A stretch of 64,000 nucleotides of DNA from Elusimicrobia bacterium GWD2_63_28 (GCA_001799895.1 MGUI01000014.1:42718-106717), one strand, 5' to 3'; numbered from the stretch's first letter, positions 16,476 through 23,468 are shown. The notes: generated by a model from the letters alone, not told the origin. Program-made: numbers and translations.

Positions 16476-17797
16476 CCGAGGTGTTTTTTGATCTTGTCGG
16501 CGGCGGCCCAGGCGTCCAGCAGGCATTCCTCGGTGTCCAGGTAGGCGTGGGCGCCGGTGCGGCCGCAGGGCAGCAAATTGGGGAAGGCCGCCAGTTCCTT
16601 CTTGACCGCCGCCAGCGGCGCTTCGGAGCCGGCGTAAAGCAGCGGGTAGGCGTGCGGCAGGCGCTCCACGGCGGCCGGGCCGGTTTCAAAGTCTCCGGCC
16701 AGCCGGCGGAAGGCCGGGGAACCCAGCGCCAGGGAGAGCAGGTCCTTCTCGGGCGTGTTCCAGAGGCTGTCGCCCTCGTCGCAGAAAAACTCAAAAGTCA
16801 TTGGCAGCCAGCCCCCCGGCGCCATCAGCGGGCTCCAGTTGGCCAACTCGCAGATGCGGGAGAACTCCGCGTCCCGGTCGGGGAAATAAACCCAGTGATG
16901 AGGCAGGGCTTTCTTCCTGCGCAGCGCGGCGAACAGCACCACCAGCGCGCGGTATTTGATGCCGTCGGCCAGGCCGGGGGGGAAACCGGGCAGGAGGGCC
17001 GCCAGGGACTTGAGCGGTATGGTGGAGACCAAAAATTTGAAGTGCACGGTATGCTTTTCCCCGCCGCGCAGGAAGGTGAGGGCGGCCGGCTTGCCGTCTT
17101 TGAACTTTAGCTCCAGCGGCTCGGCCTTGGTCAGCAGTTCGGCGCGGGGGCCGGCGCCGGCCAGCAGCGCGGCGGGCAGTTCGCCTATGCCTTTCTCCGG
17201 GTAGAGGAAGCGGGCGGCGTTCTCTTTCGAGGACAGCTTGCCGCCGAACAGCTCCAGCAGCAGGGTCTTCACGCTGAAGCCGCCGCCTATGCGGCGCTCG
17301 GCCCAGAGCGGGGAAAGCTCGCCGGTGCCGAGGCCCCAGACCTTTTTTGTGTAATCCCTGAAATAGCGGTCATGGACGCGCGGCCCCAGCCGCCCGTCCA
17401 GCCAGTCCTTGAGGGTGGCCGGCGGTTTGGCCCCGGAAACCCGGCGCCCCTTGGAGAAAAGCACGGGCGCGGCGTATAGTATGCCGTTGAGGAAAGTAGG
17501 GGGGTATTTCAGCAGGCGGCCGCCGGTGTAGATGGCGCTGCTGCGCTTGGGCCGCAGCAGGGCCCGTCCGGCCAGCAGGCGCTCGGTGCGCGCGCGGACT
17601 TCGGGCTTGGAGAAATAGAGCCGGTGCCCGCCCAGGTCGAAAAGGAATTCCCCGGCCCTGGCGGTACGGGAGAGCCCGCCCGGCTCCCCGGCTTTTTCCA
17701 GGACCAGCGTTTTCAGGCCGGAATCTTTCAGGGCTTCGGCCAGCGCCAGCCCCGTAATCCCGCCGCCGAGCGCGAGTACGTCCGTCTTCAGTTCCAT
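16472..17797 (-). CDS. FAD-dependent oxidoreductase, UDP-galactopyranose mutase / amine oxidase-like (441 aa)
   Basis: The N-terminus DVLALGGGITGLALAEAL is a GxGxxG FAD-binding fold, and LEKAGEPGGLSRT carries the ribose-binding acid and the GG motif. FDLGGHRLYFSKPEV follows, a pattern shared by UDP-galactopyranose mutases, protoporphyrinogen oxidases and related sugar-nucleotide flavoproteins. About 440 residues is the usual family length. A TAGAAT box lies 8 bases above the ATG with no Shine-Dalgarno sequence. It heads the minus-strand run of FAD enzyme, B12 radical SAM enzyme, epimerase and FemAB-like transferase, which argues for a glycan- or lipid-tailoring role. Confidence 0.75.
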   Translation of the reverse strand: MELKTDVLALGGGITGLALAEALKDSGLKTLVLEKAGEPGGLSRTARAGEFLFDLGGHRLYFSKPEVRARTERLLAGRALLRPKRSSAIYTGGRLLKYPPTFLNGILYAAPVLFSKGRRVSGAKPPATLKDWLDGRLGPRVHDRYFRDYTKKVWGLGTGELSPLWAERRIGGGFSVKTLLLELFGGKLSSKENAARFLYPEKGIGELPAALLAGAGPRAELLTKAEPLELKFKDGKPAALTFLRGGEKHTVHFKFLVSTIPLKSLAALLPGFPPGLADGIKYRALVVLFAALRRKKALPHHWVYFPDRDAEFSRICELANWSPLMAPGGWLPMTFEFFCDEGDSLWNTPEKDLLSLALGSPAFRRLAGDFETGPAAVERLPHAYPLLYAGSEAPLAAVKKELAAFPNLLPCGRTGAHAYLDTEECLLDAWAAADKIKKHLG

Positions 17798-17805
17798 CGC
17801 GTAAT

Positions 17806-17811
17806 ATTCTA
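17806..17811 (-). promoter_or_regulatory. -10-like TAGAAT box, leaderless start of 17797 gene
   Basis: On the minus strand TAGAAT ends 8 bases before the ATG at 17797, and no Shine-Dalgarno sequence intervenes. Confidence 0.45.
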
Positions 17812-17819
17812 CAACTTTA

Positions 17820-17841
17820 CCCTGCCCGGCGGCGGGCAGGG
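17820..17841 (-). terminator. GC-rich hairpin between 17872 gene and 17797 gene
   Basis: A perfect 9-bp inverted repeat (17820-17828 with 17833-17841) with a 4-base loop lies 30 bases below the stop of the zinc-ribbon gene. It is followed on the minus strand by only a short T-poor stretch. It may be a weak terminator or part of the control region of the next gene. Confidence 0.4.
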
Positions 17842-17871
17842 TTCCCCGCGGCAGCGGGTTTTAAGGAAGGA

Positions 17872-18384
17872 TTAAAGTACCAGTTCGGCCAGGATCTTTT
17901 CGGTGCCGGATTCCAGGATGTTCAGCGCGGTTGAATCTTTGCCTAAAGCCTTGTTCCATTCCCCGGCCACTATGGACAGCACCTGTTTCTGCTGGTCGGT
18001 GGAGAGGTTCGCGAAGCGCTTGTCCACGTAAAGGCAGAGGGTATCGCCCTTGTAGCCGACATTGGCCACGCCTACGGCGCTGAAAGAGGTGGCGCCCTTC
18101 TTCTTGATCGCCTCCACCGCCCCGTCTTTGGGGTTTCCGAGCCCAGTGATGACCTGCAGCGAGGAGGCTTCGGGATCGGCGGGTTCGGATTTGGCGCGGG
18201 TGGCCAGCGCGGCGGTGACCGTCAGCGCGGCGGCCGCCAGGAAAATGGCGAGCAGCGGCGAGCCGGGCTTCTTAGCTACGCCGGATTCCTGCCTGGCGCC
18301 CAGCTTGGCGCCGCAGCGCGGACAGGCCTTCGCGTCCTGGTCCGCTTCGGTCATGCAGATATAACATTTCTTGGCCGTACCCAT
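17872..18384 (-). CDS. Zinc-ribbon, single-pass membrane protein of unknown function (170 aa)
   Basis: Two CxxC pairs near the N-terminus (CYIC at residues 7-10, CPRC at 21-24) form a zinc ribbon. One hydrophobic segment follows near residues 43-62 (LLAIFLAAAALTVTAALA). The C-terminal domain of about 100 residues is mixed alpha/beta and contains DTLCLYVDKRFANL and AGEWNKALG. I do not recognise this domain. A good Shine-Dalgarno sequence (GGGAGA) sits just upstream of the ATG. It is a single gene, divergent from the lipoprotein hydrolase at 18565. Confidence 0.7.
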   Translation of the reverse strand: MGTAKKCYICMTEADQDAKACPRCGAKLGARQESGVAKKPGSPLLAIFLAAAALTVTAALATRAKSEPADPEASSLQVITGLGNPKDGAVEAIKKKGATSFSAVGVANVGYKGDTLCLYVDKRFANLSTDQQKQVLSIVAGEWNKALGKDSTALNILESGTEKILAELVL

Positions 18385-18494
18385 AGTTGTCTCCCTGTCG
18401 ATGTAACATACAGCTGGCTGAGCCTAAATTATATAAACAAACGCCCCGGCGGGTAACGGATAAAAAAGCGGCGCGCGGCTTTAAGGGGGTGGCC

Positions 18495-18530
18495 GGGGCC
18501 CCTGATAAAGATTAAGGGCCCCCATTTTTT
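18495..18530 (+). terminator. Terminator-like hairpin in the leader of the 18565 gene
   Basis: A 7-bp stem (18495-18501 with 18516-18522), a 14-base loop and a run of six T form an intrinsic-terminator shape. No plus-strand gene precedes it, because the next gene upstream is divergent. It therefore looks more like an attenuator, or a barrier to antisense transcription, than an end-of-operon signal. Confidence 0.5.
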
Positions 18531-18540
18531 ATATTATATT

Positions 18541-18560
18541 AAGCCCGGTCTTCCGGGTTT
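18541..18560 (+). promoter_or_regulatory. Hairpin covering the ribosome-binding region of the 18565 gene
   Basis: An 8-bp inverted repeat (18541-18548 with 18553-18560) with a 4-base loop ends 4 bases before the ATG. No Shine-Dalgarno sequence is visible, so initiation may be hindered or structure-dependent. Confidence 0.4.
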
Positions 18561-18564
18561 ACAG

Positions 18565-19254
18565 ATGAAACGCCTCCTGCCTTTATTGCTGCTCCTGCTC
18601 CCCGCCTGCGCCGGGAACGAGGCCCGCCTGCGCCGCGGCGGGGACGTTTACCCGAGCCTGACGGCGTTAAGGGCCGTGCATACCGAAGGCCTGGATTACT
18701 CCCGCGAGGTCTACGCCCGCGGCGCCGCCGTCTCGGTCTTCGCCATACACGGCGGCGATATCGAAAAGACCACCTCCAGGCTGGCCCGCCGCGTGGCCTC
18801 GGGCGATTTGAACCTTTATATCTTCAACGGCTGGCTGGGGGCCGGCAGCGGCAAGCTGCACGTGACCGCCACCCGCTTCGACGACCCCGACGCCGTGCGC
18901 CTGGCCACCGCCGCCGTGCTGGGCATCTCCCTGCACGCGCAGGCCGACCGCGGGGCCTGGGTCTGCGTGGGCGGCTCCAATACGAGGGCCGCCTCCCTGG
19001 TGGTGCGGCGCCTGGAAGACGCGGGCTTCGCCGCTGAAACCCCCTGCGCCCGCCTGCCCGGCACCTCGCCCAGGAACCTGGTGAACCGCGCCGCGGCCGG
19101 AGGGGTGCAGCTGGAGCTCACGCTGCGCCTGCTCGACATGCTCGAAACGGACGAAGAGTCTCTGTCAAAATTTACAAGCGCCGTCAGGCTGGCGGCTTTC
19201 GAATTTGTAAGCACGGTCCCAGGGACCGAAATCAAACAGGAGATCCCACAATGA
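18565..19254 (+). CDS. Poly-gamma-glutamate hydrolase-like zinc peptidase, lipoprotein (229 aa)
   Basis: A short signal peptide ends in the lipobox LPAC15, so the protein is probably anchored in the envelope. The mature part resembles the phage PghP/YmaC family of gamma-polyglutamate hydrolases: FAIHGGDIE near the N-terminus (His and Glu as zinc ligands), a central HAQADRGAWVCVGG segment, and the family end RNLVNRAAAGGVQLEL. Length fits the family. Its stop overlaps the carbamate kinase start by 4 bases. The leader carries two hairpins. The family call is by motif; the natural substrate could be poly-gamma-glutamate or other gamma-linked peptides. Confidence 0.75.
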   Translation: MKRLLPLLLLLLPACAGNEARLRRGGDVYPSLTALRAVHTEGLDYSREVYARGAAVSVFAIHGGDIEKTTSRLARRVASGDLNLYIFNGWLGAGSGKLHVTATRFDDPDAVRLATAAVLGISLHAQADRGAWVCVGGSNTRAASLVVRRLEDAGFAAETPCARLPGTSPRNLVNRAAAGGVQLELTLRLLDMLETDEESLSKFTSAVRLAAFEFVSTVPGTEIKQEIPQ

Positions 19255-20351
19255 AAAAGATCAGGATATTCGCTTTCGGCGGCAACGAGGTTTCCCCCGT
19301 AGGCCTCAAGGATAAGGACGGCAAGACCATCAATCCCGACATCGCCATGCAGTGGCAGCGCACGGCCGAGACCGGCAAGCTGGTGGCCGACATCTTTGAG
19401 AAGCACCCCAACGACCGCTACGTGATGACGCACGGCAACGGCCCGCAGGTAGGCAATATCCTGATGCGCGCCGAGATGTGCCGCCCCTCCATGTTCCCGC
19501 TGCCGCTCGACGTTTGCGTGGCCGACACCCAGGGCGCCATGTCCTACATGCTGGCGCAGCTCAATAACGAGCTGAATATCCGCGGCATAGACAATATCGT
19601 GGCCGGCATCGTGACGCAGGTGGTGGTCAACAAGGACGACCCCGATTTCAAGAACCCCTCCAAGTACGTCGGGCAGTCTTATACCGCCGACGAGGCCAAA
19701 CAGCGCACGGCCGAGGGCTGGGTGATGAAGCTCTACAAGAAGGACGCGGCCGGCAACGAGATCTGGCGCCGCGTGGTGCCTTCCCCCGTGCCGGTGGACA
19801 TAGTCGAGATAGACGCCATCGAGGCCATGCTCGACAAGGGCATAGTGCCGATCACCGTGGGCGGCGGCGGCATCCCGGTGCGCGAAGTGCCGGCCGAAGT
19901 GAAGGACGGCAAGGAAATTTACACCACCAATTTCGGCGTGCAGTTCACCAAGCCGCACAAGGGCGACAAGCCGCTGAAGATGTATACCGGCGTGGAGGCC
20001 GTGATAGACAAGGACCTGGCCTCCGCCCTGCTGGGCTGCATGCTGATGAAGCGCGCCAAGGCCCGCGGCGAAGAGGTGGAGGTCAGCCTGACCATCTTCA
20101 CCGGCGAGGACGGCGCCAAGCTGAACTACCAGAAGCCCGACGAGAAGGCCCTGCGGGTGATCAAGGTCTCCGAGCTGGAAGCCATCTACAACCAGGTGCC
20201 GGCGCCGTTCCCGCCCGGCTCGATGGGCCCCAAGATCAAGGCCGTGATAGAGTTCATCAAGAACGGCGGTTCCGTGGCCTATATCGCCAAGACCGAACTG
20301 TTCGAAGAGACCCTGGCCGGCAAAGCCGGCACCACCGTCCTGCCCGGCTAG
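19251..20351 (+). CDS. arcC: Carbamate kinase (366 aa)
   Basis: The amino acid kinase fold is marked by AFGGNEVSP at the N-terminus (ALGGNA in typical carbamate kinases), THGNGPQVGNI, the late VGGGGIPV, VEAVIDKDLASALL and FPPGSMGPKI. These match the carbamate kinase branch closely. The enzyme interconverts carbamoyl phosphate plus ADP with carbamate plus ATP. It is about 50 residues longer than the usual 310, with extra sequence near residues 135-175 and 205-230. It is coupled by a 4-base overlap to the gamma-glutamyl hydrolase-like lipoprotein. No arginine deiminase or ornithine transcarbamylase gene is adjacent, so the pathway partner is unclear. Confidence 0.85.
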   Translation: MKKIRIFAFGGNEVSPVGLKDKDGKTINPDIAMQWQRTAETGKLVADIFEKHPNDRYVMTHGNGPQVGNILMRAEMCRPSMFPLPLDVCVADTQGAMSYMLAQLNNELNIRGIDNIVAGIVTQVVVNKDDPDFKNPSKYVGQSYTADEAKQRTAEGWVMKLYKKDAAGNEIWRRVVPSPVPVDIVEIDAIEAMLDKGIVPITVGGGGIPVREVPAEVKDGKEIYTTNFGVQFTKPHKGDKPLKMYTGVEAVIDKDLASALLGCMLMKRAKARGEEVEVSLTIFTGEDGAKLNYQKPDEKALRVIKVSELEAIYNQVPAPFPPGSMGPKIKAVIEFIKNGGSVAYIAKTELFEETLAGKAGTTVLPG

Positions 20352-20355
20352 GGGA

Positions 20356-20462
20356 GGGGACGCTGATTCCTAATTCCTAATTCATGGCGAAAGCCGTGTT
20401 TTGCGAATCAGGGACCGGTGTTGCCCAGAATTTAGAATTAGGAATTAGGAATCAGCGTCCCC
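20356..20462. repeat. Long palindromic element: perfect 28-bp inverted repeat with 51-base loop
   Basis: The arms 20356-20383 and 20435-20462 are perfect reverse complements. Each arm contains the tandem pentamer-like string TAATTCCTAATTC. The element begins 4 bases after the arcC stop and ends 1 base before the thrC ATG, so it makes up the whole intergenic gap. It is A+T-rich against its G+C-rich surroundings and encodes nothing obvious. It resembles a REP-like or MITE-like unit; no transposase is visible in the window. Confidence 0.85.
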
Positions 20463-20463
20463 T

Positions 20464-21702
20464 ATGAAAAAAATAAAGACTTTACAGTGCATTCGGTGCG
20501 GCAAGGACCACAAACTGTTGGAGACCAAGTACATCTGCACCGCCTGCGGCGGCAACCTGCAGGTGCTCTACGATTACAACCTGATCAAGAAGCGCCTGAA
20601 CTACGACGAACTGAAGGATAACCCCGAGCGCAGCATCTGGCGCTATCTCGACATCCTGCCGGTGACCAGCATAAAGAACGTCCCCCCGGTACAGGTGGGC
20701 TGGACCCCTCTTTACAGGGCTGAAAAGCTGGGCGACGAGGCCGGGATAAACAACCTCTGGATAAAGGACGAGGGCCGCAACCCCAGCGCTTCCTTCAAGG
20801 ACAGGGCCAGCGCCGTGGTGACCGCCCGCGCCCTGGAGATAGAGGAGCGGGTGATAACCTGCGCCTCTACCGGCAACGCCGCCTCCTCCCTGGCCTGCCT
20901 GACCGGCAGCCTGGACATGAAGACCATGATCTTTGTGCCCGAGACGGCGCCCGCCGCCAAGGTGGCGCAGCTGCTGGTCTTCGGGGCCACGGTCATCATG
21001 GTCAAGGGCACCTATGACGACGCCTTCGAGCTGTGCCTGAAGGCCTCGGCCGAGTACGGCTGGTACAACCGCAGCACCGGCGTCAATCCTTTCACCCGCG
21101 AGGGCAAGAAGACCTGCGCTTTCGAGATCTGCGAGCAGCTTGACTGGGAGACGCCCGACAAGGTGTTCGTGCCCGTGGGCGACGGCAATATCATCAGCGG
21201 CATCTGGAAGGGCTTCGTGGAGTTCCACCGCCTGGGCATCATCGAGCGCCTGCCGCAGCTGGTGGCCGTGCAGGCCGAGCATTCCGATTCCATCAAGCGC
21301 GCCTTCGAGAGCGGCACGGACGTGCAGCCGGTCTCCGGCAAGACCGTGGCCGACAGCATCTCGGTCAGCCTGCCGCGCGACGGCATGGCGGCGGTGATGG
21401 CGATAAAGGATTCCGAAGGGTTCGCCGTCTCCGTGACGGACGCCGAGATCCTGGCCGCCATTCCCCGCATAGCCCGCGGCTCCAACGTGTTCGCCGAGCC
21501 CGCCGCGGCCGCCACCTATGCCGGCCTGCTGAAGGCCGTCAAAGAAGGCAAGGTCAAAGAGAACGAATCCGTGGTGCTGCTGGTCACCGGCAACGGCCTC
21601 AAGGACATACAGAGCGCCATGAAGTCGGTGGGCAAGCCCTACCTGATAACCCCCGACCTGGGGGAGTTGAAAAAGCTGGTGTCGGAAAATAAGCTGGCCT
21701 GA
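20464..21702 (+). CDS. thrC: Threonine synthase (412 aa)
   Basis: This PLP-dependent enzyme converts O-phosphohomoserine to threonine in the cytoplasm. The N-terminal zinc ribbon (C9, C12, C25, C28) is typical of the long bacterial/archaeal class. PLP-lysine K112 lies in NPSASFKDRAS, and TGNAASSLA is the phosphate/PLP loop seen in ThrC. The start is placed at 20464 because the first zinc-ribbon cysteines require it. The upstream sequence is the palindromic element, leaving no clear Shine-Dalgarno sequence. A strong terminator follows. Confidence 0.92.
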   Translation: MKKIKTLQCIRCGKDHKLLETKYICTACGGNLQVLYDYNLIKKRLNYDELKDNPERSIWRYLDILPVTSIKNVPPVQVGWTPLYRAEKLGDEAGINNLWIKDEGRNPSASFKDRASAVVTARALEIEERVITCASTGNAASSLACLTGSLDMKTMIFVPETAPAAKVAQLLVFGATVIMVKGTYDDAFELCLKASAEYGWYNRSTGVNPFTREGKKTCAFEICEQLDWETPDKVFVPVGDGNIISGIWKGFVEFHRLGIIERLPQLVAVQAEHSDSIKRAFESGTDVQPVSGKTVADSISVSLPRDGMAAVMAIKDSEGFAVSVTDAEILAAIPRIARGSNVFAEPAAAATYAGLLKAVKEGKVKENESVVLLVTGNGLKDIQSAMKSVGKPYLITPDLGELKKLVSENKLA

Positions 21703-21720
21703 AGGCCGCTGCTGCAGGGG

Positions 21721-21754
21721 AACCCCGGGTTTTTGCCCGGGGTTCTTCTTTTTT
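21721..21754 (+). terminator. Intrinsic terminator of thrC
   Basis: A perfect 9-bp stem (21721-21729 with 21736-21744), a 6-base loop and a T-rich tail lie 18 bases after the thrC stop. Confidence 0.9.
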
Positions 21755-21756
21755 GG

Positions 21757-21817
21757 GGGCTTAAGGACCCAGGGGGGGCTGGGCCCAATACCTGCCGGCG
21801 CCTGGTCCTTTAGCCCC
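21757..21817. repeat. Imperfect inverted repeat downstream of the thrC terminator
   Basis: Arms of about 17 bases (21757-21773 and 21801-21817) pair with two small defects around a 27-base G-rich centre. There is no T-tract. It may be a remnant palindromic unit or part of the control region of the 21893 gene. Confidence 0.5.
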
Positions 21818-21835
21818 TTATTAAAGGTATATCTT

Positions 21836-21841
21836 TATAAT
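21836..21841 (+). promoter_or_regulatory. Candidate -10 box of the 21893 gene
   Basis: TATAAT lies 51 bases above the ATG. No convincing -35 hexamer is seen at the right distance. The gene itself has a clear GGAGG Shine-Dalgarno sequence. Confidence 0.35.
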
Positions 21842-21892
21842 AGACTTTATCTGTGAAGTTATGTCCCCATACAGAAACGGAGGTAGTTCCGA

Positions 21893-22945
21893 ATGACAAA
21901 TAAGATTGTTATAGCACTCGCTTGCCTTGGCTTTACCGCCAACGCCGGCGCGCAGGTTGACTTTAACAAGGGCATTGACGTAAAAAGCGTCATGGAACAA
22001 GTGAAAAACTCCGATGTGAAAGCCCCTTATCCGACTTACAACCCCCACCGGGTCCGCTACAGCAGGGAATGCAAAGGCTTTTCTTTCGGCCCCAGCTCCT
22101 TCGCGCAGGCTTCCGAAAGGGCTTACCTGAGCAGCACCGAATATATCGAGGAATGCCGGTTCGTGCCGAACCCTCCGCCTCCTCCTCCGCCTCCGCCCCA
22201 GCCTAACCCGAACGGCCCCAAGCCTCCCAAGCCGCCGAAGCCCGGCCACCCGAAGGATTTTTATACCGGCCAGCCCGGCTATAACGGCAGCGACTACGGT
22301 CCTCACGGCAACTACTCCTACCCCGGCAGCTTCGGCCATCAGCAGGGTACCTGGTACTGCCACGAGCGCGCCGGCAGGATGTTCCACGCCACCGCGCAGA
22401 TGAACATCGCCCCCCGCCAGCTGTATCCCTGGGAGAGCGAGTCTTTCAACGTCTGCATGGAGGCCGACCGCGTCGAGCTCGACACGCGCCATTCTCCCTA
22501 CAGGTACTCGGTGGACAGGCAGGGTATGTACGATGTGACCTTCAACCTGACCCCCAACTACCGCACCCCGACCGCGCCGGATTCTAACGGCCTGTCGTCC
22601 ACCGGCTGGGCTTTCCGCGACGGCAAGTTCGTGCTGAACGTCTCCGACCGCTGGGCCAGCGAGTACGCCGGCGAGAAGGTTATGATAAAGGTTGAGCTGA
22701 TAAAGGACGGCTTCCTGTTCTTCAACAGCAGCCAGGGCGAGAAGGAATTCACGCTCAACTCCGCCGGCAGCTACGAGCTCGCCTTTACGCCGGAAGAACT
22801 GACCAAGACCAAGGAGTTCGTGGACACCAGCTCCGACATGCGCGGTCCCAAGAAGTTCTTCGTAAAGTGGGGCTTCCGCCGCATCGGCAGCATCTCCACC
22901 AACGAATACATCAACAAGGGCAGCACCGACAAGATAACGCAGTAA
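21893..22945 (+). CDS. Secreted protein with a proline-rich linker, unknown function (350 aa)
   Basis: A signal peptide (cleavage near residue 20 after ANAGAQ) is followed by about 70 residues with two cysteines. A linker of nine consecutive prolines and PKPPKPPKP repeats comes next, then a C-terminal domain rich in Tyr, Gly and beta-prone sequence. The latter has paired cysteines (WYCHERAG, FNVCMEADRV) that could form disulfides. I do not recognise either domain. A GGAGG Shine-Dalgarno sequence precedes the ATG. The gene is monocistronic, with its own terminator. Surface or periplasmic location is inferred from the signal and the linker. Confidence 0.75.
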   Translation: MTNKIVIALACLGFTANAGAQVDFNKGIDVKSVMEQVKNSDVKAPYPTYNPHRVRYSRECKGFSFGPSSFAQASERAYLSSTEYIEECRFVPNPPPPPPPPPQPNPNGPKPPKPPKPGHPKDFYTGQPGYNGSDYGPHGNYSYPGSFGHQQGTWYCHERAGRMFHATAQMNIAPRQLYPWESESFNVCMEADRVELDTRHSPYRYSVDRQGMYDVTFNLTPNYRTPTAPDSNGLSSTGWAFRDGKFVLNVSDRWASEYAGEKVMIKVELIKDGFLFFNSSQGEKEFTLNSAGSYELAFTPEELTKTKEFVDTSSDMRGPKKFFVKWGFRRIGSISTNEYINKGSTDKITQ

Positions 22946-22964
22946 ACCGAGAACTGTCCCCCTG

Positions 22965-22999
22965 GCCCCCCGCTCCCCAAGAGCGGGGGGCTTTGTTTT
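22965..22999 (+). terminator. Intrinsic terminator of the 21893 gene
   Basis: A perfect 11-bp G+C-rich stem (22965-22975 with 22981-22991) with a 5-base loop is followed by a T-rich stretch. Confidence 0.85.
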
Positions 23000-23027
23000 A
23001 TATTGAATGATGAGGTTTCGGCGGCCT

Positions 23028-23151
23028 ACCGTGGGGACGGGCCCGTCAAAACCGGCGTCTCGCACACCGTGCTCGCGCCTGCCGGTCTCGGCCTCGGCGC
23101 TTACGCAAGCCTCGGCCTCCGACGGGCTTTTGCCGGACCCATCCCCACGGT
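23028..23151. repeat. Imperfect inverted repeat in a gene-free stretch
   Basis: Arms of 15 bases (23028-23042 and 23137-23151) match at 13 positions. The gene-free stretch runs from 22946 to 23468. Between the arms are short direct repeats of a CGGCCTCGG-like string. A small open frame here has no recognisable features and I do not call it a gene. Confidence 0.4.
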
Positions 23152-23201
23152 CTCCGCCAGGTAATCCACTGTTACAGCATCGTCTAAGAAATACGGAGGG
23201 G

Positions 23202-23380
23202 TGGCAGGGGTGTTGGCCACCGAACCCTTTGGGGAAGGGGGGGCCCCAGCACTTTAGTGCGTGAGTCAAAGTATACAACGCAGGAAAATCCATAAAGCTG
23301 GAGGAACAGACTAAAGTGCTAGGGGGGAAACCGCGCAACGGTTTCCATCTTCCAGGGTTCGGTGGTCAATACCCCTGACA
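23202..23380. ncRNA. Candidate structured RNA (multi-stem, about 180 nt)
   Basis: Nested complementary segments form a branched structure. The closing stem is 23202-23227 with 23355-23380 (23 of 26 identical to the complement; two of the three differences become G-U pairs on the plus strand). A short continuation is 23233-23237 with 23349-23353. A side hairpin is 23326-23332 with 23340-23346 (7 bp). An inner stem is 23248-23258 with 23310-23320, extended by C/G runs. A small apical hairpin is 23258-23262 with 23278-23282. A two-way terminator lies 47 bases to the right. It matches no RNA family I can name with confidence. A mobile palindrome is the main alternative. Confidence 0.45.
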
Positions 23381-23414
23381 GGTCCCCGACTGGGCTTCTC
23401 GCGGCTCTTATCGG

Positions 23415-23450
23415 ATAAAATAAAAAACCCGCCGGGGGGCGGGTATTTTT
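23415..23450. terminator. Bidirectional terminator right of the structured element
   Basis: A 7-bp stem (23427-23433 with 23438-23444) with a 4-base loop is flanked by an A-rich tract on the left and TATTTTTATT on the right. It can end the minus-strand kinase transcript and any plus-strand RNA from the structured element. Confidence 0.75.
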
Positions 23451-23468
23451 ATTGATGGGGGGGAAGGG

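Noticed and set aside
20351..20463. Insertion sequence between arcC and thrC.
   Set aside because: The palindrome is only 107 bases and has no transposase frame, so at most it is a non-autonomous element.
22181..22240. Simple-sequence repeat or frameshift hotspot in the proline run of the 21893 gene.
   Set aside because: The run mixes CCG, CCT and CCC codons and the frame continues for over 200 residues with conserved-looking sequence, so it is a genuine linker.
23007..23264. Small plus-strand open frame of 85 codons in the gene-free stretch.
   Set aside because: It has no Shine-Dalgarno sequence or recognisable domain, is Pro/Ser/Arg-rich as expected for a chance frame in G+C-rich DNA, and runs into the left arm of the structured element.
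23202..23380. Retron msr-msd or group II intron as an explanation for the nested stems.
   Set aside because: No reverse transcriptase gene is found on either side, and no intron domain V-like motif is seen.
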